From Lobosporangium transversale (lineage: Eukaryota; Mortierellomycota; Mortierellomycetes; Mortierellales; Mortierellaceae): DNA of 64,000 nucleotides. Shown here piece after piece: positions 10,791 through 20,068 of the stretch. Numbering within the stretch: position 1 is the first letter of the stretch; every line of letters begins with the position of its first letter. The stretch covers positions 186,001-250,000 of the forward strand of contig NW_019029005.1 in the NCBI RefSeq assembly GCF_002105155.1. The letters run 5' to 3'. The notes under the pieces are model-generated. The model was given only the letters and a program-made list of their open reading frames with translations. It was not told where the DNA came from and did no database searches. The position numbers and the translations under genes are program-made.

Positions 10791-10911
10791 TGTATAATGA
10801 GGCTTTTTTTTTTTTTTTTTTTTTTTTTTTGATAACAAGGATCCTCAGGGTCATGGGGATTTATTTTCTACACTCTATGAACAAAATGCTCCAGAAAATG
10901 TATAATGAGGC
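10791..10911 (-). mobile_element. short poly(A) retroposon with 13-bp target duplication
   Basis: The 13-mer TGTATAATGAGGC occurs at 10791-10803 and again, identically, at 10899-10911. Between the copies lie 27 T (10804-10830) and 68 bp of unique sequence (10831-10898). Read on the minus strand this is a short body followed by a 27-base poly(A) tail. The whole is flanked by a perfect duplication, the hallmark of target-primed reverse transcription. The body has no coding capacity. It may be a SINE, a retroposed RNA fragment, or the 5'-truncated end of a LINE. Confidence 0.7.
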
Positions 10912-11057
10912 GTAGGTGTAAAATAAGCGGAGGTGCAAAAGAGGTGTAAGTGTAAAAAGAGGTGTAAAAAAAGGTGTAGGTGTAAAAAGAGGTGTAAAAA
11001 GAGGTGTAGGTGTAAAAAGAGGCGTAGGTGTAAAAAGAGGTGTAAAAAGATAGGTGT
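10909..11057. repeat. GGTGTAAAAAGA minisatellite
   Basis: About ten degenerate copies of a 6/12-base unit built from GGTGTA and AAAAGA (GGTGTAAAAAGA, GGTGTAGGTGTAAAAAGA) run immediately downstream of the retroposon's right target duplication. On the plus strand it encodes a Cys/Lys/Arg repeat by chance. Confidence 0.85.
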
Positions 11058-11059
11058 AA

Positions 11060-13200
11060 TCGTTTTTAGAGCGGTATACTTACTACGATCTTTCAATTGC
11101 AAGAAAATACCGAACAACGCGGTTGCTAGGATCCTGCTTGAACAAGGCTTACTTTGTCCATTCACGCTCTGACTCTTTTGAATTCTTTTCTGCGTTGCTT
11201 TCACATGATTGTTATATTTTTACTGTTAATAGCTTAATCCGCCCAGTGCGGGAAGTGAGGTCGACCTGAGTATGGGACAGGTTAATTTTCCTTTGTACTA
11301 ACCATGACAATCTTCAGAATATATATCATTGTGTCTTTTTTTATTTTTTTTTTTTTTTTAATTTCATGTAATACAATGTAAAATATGTAATAAAGAATAG
11401 TGAATAGCAGCTGATTAGGCGGTGGATTTTGGTGAAACAAAGTATCAACGTTTATATGTCGACCAATAAAAAGCACGCAAGCGCGCCGAGGAATACATGT
11501 CGTATTTCCTTGGCGTTCTGAAAAGGAAAGGAAAAAAAAAAGGTCTGTTCGGATAAAACTGCCGCAGTACAGTTCGCGCGATAGACTATTATATTCCTTA
11601 TTAGGGATGAAGAGAGAGAATAGAAGAAGAGGATTAAGTACCAAACTTGACTGGTAGTTCCTGATGAACCTCATTACTAAGAACCAAAAGGTACTCGCGC
11701 TTAATGCTGGTGAAAAACAGAGTATGCGAGTTTTAATATGCTTGTACTTTGGGTCTCGTCCTTTTACTCCAGCTACAGCACATTGCTCACTGTTCTTTCT
11801 TTCTTTCTTTCTTTGTTGTATACCATACAAAGAGGGCAATGTGGCTCGTGCTCTTGTTGTGGGCAGGTAGGTTGTTGTATATATGACCCTGCATATCTTT
11901 GAGGATGGAATGTTGTTCTCTTTCTCCACCTTGTAAGCATATGAAAATTGACGAATGATATCACAGGTGCACAGATTATTGATTTCAATTCCCGCTATGC
12001 CGTTTTCTTTTCTTTTTTTTCTTGCATAAAAGCAAAAATGTCGTATTTGTATTGCTATTCAGTCAATACTTTGAGATCACAAATTGGTTTCACTTACTAT
12101 TTTTCCTGAGCGATTACAAAAACCACTCAGCATTCATCCTTTCTCCTTTTCTCCAAAGCACAATCCGCCAAAGAGCCCTCGCCGTCGACAGCAAGAAAGT
12201 ATATGTCTATATAATGCATTATTTTGTATTATTCATTATATTTGACTCAATGGTTCTTTCCATACTCATTCATACAGCATTTGGAGATAAAAAAGGTTAA
12301 TTTTACCGAAGATGGACAATGTCTGCTTCTCTTATCTGCCGTGTAAATGTTTTGACCAACCAGAAAATAGAGTTTTCATGTGAACATCTGACCGAAGGCG
12401 TCATGGCGGAAAAATAAATAATTTTGTGGCATACCCTCTGAACGCGTTATCTCTTTACATTTTAAATATTTATTTTTTACTCACTCATTCGCTTACCATT
12501 ATACTTCACAATGGCTTTCTTTATTGCTGACATATGATGGATATTAGTATTATTATTTAATACCTTTGGCAGTGGGACACCAAGTTTCCTTTGCGTTGCT
12601 GTAAAACGTCATATCGACGACACAAAAAGAAAAACAATTTTCATAAATGCCCTTCGTCTCCGCCAGCTTTTCTTTTCTTTCTTCTCCTCTCCTCTCTTCA
12701 CCCACATCCTCTCCACCTGCCCTTCACATGCCTTGCAAAGGCCACACAGAGGCCATAAAAAATGCTCTATCCCAGCCGTGAAATACAACTCACTATAGAG
12801 CCGTCATCAAGTAAGTATCTAACATATGCATGGCTTCGTTTTGTCTTGCCTATCGTCACCCACTGTTTAGCTATTGCTAAATGAACCCAGCAGGTCCATT
12901 AACTTATTCCTTTTCTTTTACCTTTGTCCTTCTGATCATCCAAGGAACACTACCTATGGATGCTCAGCGGCGACCATCCCAAAGACTGCAATAAGCTCAT
13001 GCAGTGCTTACCGAAATAGGGCCCAAACGGATTTGTAAGTACTCTTTCTTATTGAGTAAATATATTACACTTTTTTTTCTCTTTTGGTGCTATGCTGTTC
13101 TTTGTAATGAGATATGGTCTCCTGTACTCTGGTTACCAAATATTCTAACCACGTTTTTTTTTTTTTTTTTTTTTTTTTTTTTCGACTCTTTTCCTTAGAG
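11060..13200. other. gene-poor spacer
   Basis: No conserved coding region was found. Short ORFs on both strands are compositionally random. The stretch holds a CTTT repeat at 11795-11815, a CT-rich tract at 12670-12720 and a poly(T) run at 13157-13182. The segment 12820-13060 has plausible GTAAGT donor and AG acceptor sequences, so a small untranslated or noncoding transcript is possible but not shown. Confidence 0.5.
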
Positions 13201-13960
13201 GCCTATCCAATTCGATAAGGGGCTCCGCTCCGTCCTACCATCGGAGCCCGGGGGCCACCCGCCGGCCCTCTCCTGCTTCCTCCGAACCTCGTCGGGCCCT
13301 CACGACCTCTTGAGGAAGGACAATTGTGGTGGTGCTAGAGAACTTCTAGTCTCTGAGCCTCACTTTGATCCGAGTGCCTCTGGGGATTTCGTGTAGGACA
13401 GGATGACACACAGTTGCGGTAGCCTAAGAATGGTAAGTCAGTATCAATGAATTATTCACTGGACCCTGTAGAGCTCGAGCCTCGGCCGTCAAGGAGATTC
13501 CCCCTCCAGCAGGATCAGGATCAGGATCAGGATCAGGTGTTATCGAGGCCTGGTAACACCTAAGGTAGGTGAAAAGGAAGACACAAAGAGCATATTAATT
13601 CTATTTTACCTTTGCTTTCGTTCTCTCTGATTAGATAGAATCTTTGGCAACTCGGTGCTCTATAGGGTTTTGTGGATAGTTCATTGCTACTGACTTATCA
13701 TCCTTAGGTTATCCAATTAGCGATGCTGCGCCAGGGACGCCTGGTCGCAGTGGGTGCATGGCGTAGAGGCGTCATGTTGTGTGACCCCTGTTTCCTGCCG
13801 TCTGAACCAAAGGTGCTCTGGTCAAAGTGAGGCTCCATTGATTAGTCGTTCGATAGACCACTGCAATGGGACTTTCGCTTGAAGGAGCGAGGCCTACGAT
13901 CCATGGAGGAAAGCAGAAGGCCTGGGAAAGAGCATCGGCCCAAGGTAGAGCGCCTAGGGA
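13200..13960. other. GC-richer block with 29-bp inverted repeat
   Basis: This block is visibly richer in G+C than its surroundings. Arms at 13355-13383 and 13807-13835 are inverted repeats matching at 24 of 29 positions, with a perfect inner core AAAGTGAGGCTC. A GGATCA hexanucleotide repeat lies at 13510-13537. No supported coding region is present. A 77-codon minus ORF covers the right arm. The block may be a decayed mobile element or a structured noncoding transcript unit. Confidence 0.45.
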
Positions 13961-13973
13961 GATAGTCTCAGAG

Positions 13974-14020
13974 CTAACAACCAACAACCAACAGCCAACA
14001 GCCAACAGCCAACGGCCAAT
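13974..14020. repeat. (CCAACAG)n heptanucleotide repeat
   Basis: About six tandem copies of CCAACAG/CCAACAA/CCAACGG abut a poly(A)-rich stretch and then the larger CCAGAAG array. Both arrays share a 7-bp period and a CCARMAR consensus. Confidence 0.85.
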
Positions 14021-14037
14021 ATAAAAAAAACTTCAAA

Positions 14038-14114
14038 AAAAACTTGAAAAAAAAAAAAAAAAAAAAAAAAAAACTTCAAAAAAACTTCAAAAAAACTTCA
14101 AAAAAAAAAAAAAA
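14038..14114. repeat. poly(A) tract with AACTTC repeats
   Basis: Long A runs are punctuated by repeated AACTTC units, joining the CCAACAG array to the CCAGAAG array. Confidence 0.8.
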
Positions 14115-14126
14115 GAAAGACCTGAA

Positions 14127-14634
14127 GCCAGAAGTCAAAAACCAAAAGCTAAGAGTCAGAAACCAGAAGACAAAAGCCAGAAACCAAAAGCCAGAAACCA
14201 GAAGCCAGAAACCAGAAGCCAGAAACCAGAAGCCAGAAACCAGAAGCCAGAAACCAGAAGCCAGAAACCAGGAGCCAGAAGCCAGAAGCCAGAAACCAGA
14301 AGCCAGAAGCCAGAAACCAAAAGCCAGAAACCAGAAGACAAAAGCCAGAAGTCAGAAGCCAAAAGCCAGAAGCCAGAAACCAGAAGCCAGGAGTCAAAAA
14401 CCAGAAGCCAAAATCCAGAAGCCAAAATCCAGAAAGCAGAAGCCAAAATCCAGAAAGCAGAAGCCAAAATCCAGAAAGCAGAAGCCAAAATCCAGAAGCC
14501 AGGAGCCAGAAAGCAGAAGACAAAAGCCAGAAGCCAGGAGCCAGAAAGCAGAAGCCAAAAGCCAGAAGCCAGAAGCCAGAAGCCAAAAGTCAGAAGCTAG
14601 AAATCAGAAGCCAAAAGTCAGAAGCCAGAAAGCA
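14127..14634. repeat. 508-bp CCAGAAG heptanucleotide array
   Basis: Roughly 72 tandem copies of a 7-bp unit, CCAGAAG with CCAGAAA, CCAAAAG and CCAAAAT variants, run without loss of register. A nested 21-bp unit recurs about 14416-14500. Because 7 is not a multiple of 3, every frame cycles through the same seven codons. None is a stop on either strand (plus PEARSQK, minus LLASGFW), so long ORFs appear on both strands. I treat it as satellite DNA, not as a gene. Confidence 0.9.
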
Positions 14635-14689
14635 AGTAGCAGATAGCAGTTAACTGCAAAAAAAAAAAAAAAAAAAAAAAGAGTCCAGA

Positions 14690-16280
14690 CAATCAAAACC
14701 AGCCAACCAAGGGCAGCCTACCCAAAGCCAGGCCACTAGGCCCAGTCAACCAAGGTTACCAAGCCAAGGCGCCATCAAAGAACATACAAAAAGCATCGTC
14801 AAATGAATCCAAGCAGACTAGGAAATATCCAGTCAAGCACATTTACCAAGGGCATCACCACTCTTGGCCTAAGACACAGCTTGAAAACCACAACATAGTA
14901 AACAACTAACAATAAATATTAAAAGACAAGATCAGATACAGCGATCTTTGTCTTTTGTCTGAAATTTTGGTGGATCTGTGATTATTATGAATGCAAATGT
15001 CCTCAAATAGAAATAGAAAATTAGTAGCGATAATAATGGTTGATTTAGGCTATGGATGATACCATTGTCATATACTATCAGTTCACTCACGCCTTTTCCT
15101 CTTATGCTTGGCAAGGCGGCGGCATTTAAGCTTGGATTTCTTTTGCCACCATCCATATATCGGTTTCTCTTTACAAAAGCAAGGCACATGGTATACTCAT
15201 TGCTCAGTCGACTCTTTTCTATCACATAATGGCTTTACTCATTCTCGTGCTCTTGATCGCTTTCAAGAACCACTCATCGCTTTATCCTCCCTTCGTAAGT
15301 GCTTTTAAAGACGAATGTATAAAGGGCCAATCTCAACTTTTTTCTGTTCTCTTCTTTTTTCTCTATGACCAAGATGACAGGTAAGCAACACTCTCCAAAC
15401 ATCCACTCCTACTGAGGCGCTCAGCCCTTTCACTATATGCTGTATAGCCCTTATTCTGGCTTTATATTTTCCTTTCTGCCTCTATCTTTCCTTGTCACTC
15501 TTAGGCCATAAACGATACGAATCCCCTACCCCCAAACCAGCCGGAGTGCAGTGGCTCTGGCCAACTCCATGGGCAACTGATGCTCCTATAAACAAACGGT
15601 ATCGACTCACCCAGCTATGTTCTCCTTGCTGAAACGGCCAGGACATCTCGTCCAACCAGCCAGGCAGGCTTGATCAGCCAACTAGGCTGTCACTCCGTCA
15701 CTCAGCCGGCTGGCTCCTCATCCAAACAGCTAGACCAGATCGCCCCAGCAGCTAGACCGCCTCCTTGAGCAACCCAAAGACATGGTGAGCAGGCCCTCTC
15801 TTCATGGTGCGCTCTGGACTGCGCCGATACTTGAAGACTGACGTCTCGCACCTGGAGAATGAAACCAAAGATCCACAGTGAGCCTAGACAAACACGTCAT
15901 AAGAAAAAAAATCATAAAAAAACAACACAAACTGAACTAACACAAAACAATCTTTATTATAGCAGTGGTATATACAACGCGAACAAACTCTAAGCAACAC
16001 ATATCCAAGGTCCAAACGGGACACCTGAGCTGATTCTTCAACGGACCATGCGGTGGTGGAGTCCTTCGATTGGGTAGACGGGTGGGGGATAAGAGGGTGG
16101 GCAAATAGGTGTGTGTGGGTGTGTGTGGGTGTGTGCGGGCGTTTGCGAGGCCATGGGGCCTGACCTGACGGAGCATGATGTGGGCCAGGCCGGTGTGTTC
16201 TAGACAATGGCTTGGGAGGATGTTTTTGATGAAAATAAAGAAGAAATACCTCTCAAGCTGGCCAAGAGTCTGGCCGCCTG
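14690..16280. other. non-coding spacer with CCAAC/CCAGC-rich segments
   Basis: Segments 14695-14790 and 15640-15770 are rich in loosely repeated CAGCCAAC, CCAACCAAGG and CAGCTAGACC words. A TGTGTGGG repeat lies at 16105-16136. The segment 14940-15300 has short ORFs only. No gene is supported. Confidence 0.5.
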
Positions 16281-16490
16281 TAGCTTAGGGTGCAATCAGG
16301 TAAGTTAGATAGCTAGATAGCATATAACTACTTAATAAAGAAGTAAAAGACTTGCTTATCAGATAGGTAGAAAGGCCATGGTAATCGACAAATTCTATTT
16401 GCAAAGCCACATTATCGTTGGTGCAGAGAATGGCATGACGTCGTTTAGTGAAAAAAGGGAAACATTTCATTTGTACAAGAATGAAGGACA

Positions 16491-19400
16491 GTGCATTCGA
16501 TTCCAAATCACTCGATCGCTTCTCTTCTTTTACCGTCTCATCTGGAGGAACTTGTCCGAAATGCATCAAAGCTCGTCACTACGTGGTGGACAGAGAGGAC
16601 ATCAACGATCAGGGAGAGTCAAAATCAGAACCAAAACCAAGGTCAGAACGTTGCTGCGCCGCCGTTCAAGTTACTCACTCGTGTGACACCCCAGGATGTC
16701 GACACTACGAATGGACCTCGTACAGGAGGGATGATAACCATTGGCAGTCCCAAAGTCCCAGCTTACAACAATACCCTTATGGCCATGGTCAACCCTATCA
16801 ATTCAATACCTATCCAACTCCGCAGCAGCAGCAACAGCAACAACAATCACAGCAACCTCCCACAAGAGGAAGGGAGCAACTAGAATGCACCAGCAACCAT
16901 CTCTGAATCAATCATATATGACTCCACCACCAGGTATTGGTGGGATTAATATGGGTATGAACAACATGAGCACTATCAATACACCACCATTAATATCAAC
17001 ATGTCGTAGTGGAGGAGTCTCCGTATCAAGCAATGGAACCCAAGGAAGAAGGGAACGATCAGGATCCATCATAGGCGGCCAGCAAAATAATGCTGATCTC
17101 CCTTCATCATCTTCACAACACGTACACCATACACCTCAACAAAACATCAATCAGCAACATCTTGCGGATACTGGCATGGACAGTCACAACAATCGAATCA
17201 GACATTGTAAAGGAGCATAAGCCAAGAAGAGAGCGCCGAGAACGAAGTAGGCGGGATCGAACATCACGCCAATCACAACAACAGCAACAAAATGATTTAA
17301 ATAAAGATGAAATGAGCAACACTAACAATAACAGTAATGACGGATCCATGAAACAACAGCAACAAACAACTCACCGAGTGATAGTCGATCCTAATAGCTT
17401 TCAGCGCCAAATTCTACAGCCTAATCCCAATAGTAGCGGCGGTAATGATCGGAAAGTGGCGATGGCAGGAGGAGCAAGCACTCGTAGTGTAGGCGAACTA
17501 TACGATGATGATTCGCGGGATTAGATCCTGGGAAGTTAATTAATCGGAGACAAGCCCCTGCAGTAGAACGGTTTATTCTTGGCAGGGCACTAGCGCTAGT
17601 ACAAAGCTCAAACCAACAGCAGCAATCACAACAACAACCACAACAGCAGCAGCAACAGCAACCACAGCAACAGCAACAGCAACCACAGCAGCAGCAACAC
17701 CAATCGCTACGTGGACCGACAGGACCATATTCTCAGCCCGGTTTTAGAGATCCACGATCTATAGGCGGAATTCATTCTGCGCCTGGTGAGCTGGAGTTGG
17801 TACCATGTCCACTGGAGGCGCTCGACCAATGCAAAATCTGCCTATTGCCGCAATTCCTCCTGCTATGGGGCCCCATTCCGTCAAGTTAATGAATGAGAAC
17901 GGTAAATTCTTGGAGTCTGCTGAACAGGTATATACTTGGATAGGCTCAGGGAATGCTTTCCATATCGAAATATAGCCCTTGAATGCTTAAAAACTGATTT
18001 TTGTTTGTGCATTTAATATGGTATCAATAGTGGTTGTCAGACCATCCTGGACATTTCATCGTTGGAATTTTGGGGACACAAGGTGCTGGGAAGTCATCAC
18101 TCCTCTCCTCATTCTGTCCGGCACCCTTTGCCTCCTCAGCATTTATAAAACAATCATTGTCGATGGCTAGCGTCGCAGGATTCAAACATCAGGTATCGAT
18201 ATGTACATCACACCTGAGCGGATGATCCTCTTGGATACGGAACCAATCTTCTGTTTATCAAATTTGGAAAACGCTTTGAGAAACGAACGAATCACAGAGG
18301 GGATCTCTCTGGATACCTGGCTGGAGAATCAAGCTCTCATTTTAGCAACGTTTTTGATCTCGTGTGCAATGTTGTTTTAGTTGTCGCGGACGAGCGGTCA
18401 GCGGGTGGTGGTAATGGAGGCAACAGTAGCAGCAGGATCTTGAAATTACTACAAAGGGTTGAAGTGTTTTATGAGAAGCTCTCTCAGCGGCCTCATCCAA
18501 TTCTAACCAGAACATCCAGGACAAGGGATAAACACTGGTCTAGTTGGGCCAACAACAACAGCAACAGCCTAATATAGGGCAAAGAAGTCACAACGTGAAG
18601 GACTAGGTGATTGGTGCGCTGATATTGGTAAATGTTTATAGAGATATATTTTTGCTTTTTAATTAATTCTTGCAGCAACATACTTTGCCTAACCCTAGGA
18701 TCCAATCCTTAACTTTGCTATTTATTTTCAATTCGTAGTCTTGATCTCAAACAAAGTACCAGTAATGCAGTTTGGAGTCGAATACTATCGCAAATATGCA
18801 ATGGAACAAACGCTTTTCTTCCAACATTCTGCACTACATCTCTTTGGATCCATCAACATGGCATCCATTTACCCTCGATTTGAGCACACCTTCAAAACGA
18901 GCAACACTTCTATCGCTATTAACAATGCATCTACCACTGCATCCACTACAGCTGCTGCTTCACAGAAGAAAAATATACTTTCAACTCCATCCTCTGTATC
19001 AACAGGAGCAGGGGGAACAGGGATAGGGATAGAATCTTCCGCCTCTGATGCAGAGGCTGCATCAATACTGGATAAGGATAGTAAGGAGCAATCCAAAGTA
19101 CTAGTAGTATCGCTGTCTAGAAAAGAGCGCCAAGGTCCAATGGAGACTTCGACTTACCAAGAAAGAAAAGCCCCTTCATACCTGAACTTTGTCATGCTGC
19201 CTTTCGACTCGACTCTCATATCTGGGGCGCCTTCTACAATCTCTTCAACAACCTTAAGCAATAAAGGCGGCTCAGTAAAATCAAATACAGCACCAACATC
19301 AATATCAGCATCACACTCTTCGAAAAATAGTCATGACAATAGCAATAGTTCGCCAGCATCATCCTTGATGGCATCGATAATGTCAAATCTGTCTATTTCC

Positions 19401-19786
19401 TTCAATCGCCCCGATATTTTGAGTGCTTCTTTCATGGACCCCTCTCAGGATGTCTTTGGAATCATTATTCACGATCAGGAAAGATGGAAAGTCTGGAGCA
19501 AAGGTCTGAGGAACAAGATTTTATCGCTCTCCATGCGTCCCCATGGCGGACCTGCGCTCGGACCGAGGAACCGGCCTGGCATTGTTTCTGAGCGTGAATG
19601 GTAACGTTACAAGGCTTTATTTTTTTTTAAAAAAAAAAAAAAAAAAAAATCATGTGTTCAGCATTTTAATCCTTTTATTTTATTATTTTAAGGCTCCGAT
19701 ACGCGTCATGGACATGGGATACAATACGAAAAGCTGATTTCTTATCAGAATATGCCCGTGCTGTCAAACTATCGCGGGAAGGATAG
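16491..19786 (+). CDS. SMG9: SMG9-like nonsense-mediated decay factor
   Basis: This is the fungal counterpart of SMG9, partner of SMG8 in the complex that controls the SMG1 kinase in nonsense-mediated mRNA decay. A long disordered N-terminus rich in Gln, Asn and Ser precedes HSVKLMNENGKFLESAEQ. An intron follows, then the G domain: FIVGILGTQGAGKSSLL (P-loop GTQGAGKS at 18073-18096), QTSGIDMYITPERMILLDTE and ILATFLISVCNVVLVVADE. The C-terminal half contains APSYLNFVMLPFDS. A final exon after an intron at about 19603-19692 gives SWTWDTIRKADFLSEYAR and stops at 19786. These match the order of motifs in animal SMG9. The start is uncertain because the N-terminus is low-complexity with several frame shifts (about 16880, 17210, 17530, 17790, 18170, 18362). 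It is convergent with the kinase at 20069. Confidence 0.8.
17608..17702. repeat. CAA/CAG trinucleotide tract in SMG9
   Basis: This is a long CAA/CAG run with interspersed CCA, encoding poly-Gln/Pro in the disordered N-terminal part of the SMG9-like protein. Confidence 0.85.
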
Positions 19787-20068
19787 CGTCGAATTTCGAC
19801 GCGTATCAAGAGCCTGTCAATAAATAAAAAAAATCAATTATATCAATGCTTTGCCTTGTGATCGCAACTCTTTCTAACATTCCACCACGTAAATTATTTA
19901 TAAATGGGTGCTATATATGCTTAGATTTAATGAGGGGCTGCTGTTTCTTAAGACACTCCACTTTCACTTCCATGGATTGACGGTGGTAAAGCCGCGGTTC
20001 CTTCATTCGGGTTTAAGACGATAGTTCCATCATCACCGAGATGGTGTGGATGGTTTGGTGACATATAT

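Noticed and set aside
11282..11929. 215-codon minus-strand ORF
   Set aside because: Composition is random, with Lys, Leu and Phe runs from A/T tracts. No domain, splice context or conserved segment is visible.
14044..14646. 200-codon Lys/Gln/Pro/Glu/Arg ORF and the opposite Gly/Phe/Trp/Leu ORF
   Set aside because: Both arise from the stop-free heptanucleotide satellite. Open frames on both strands are a consequence of the unit, not of coding.
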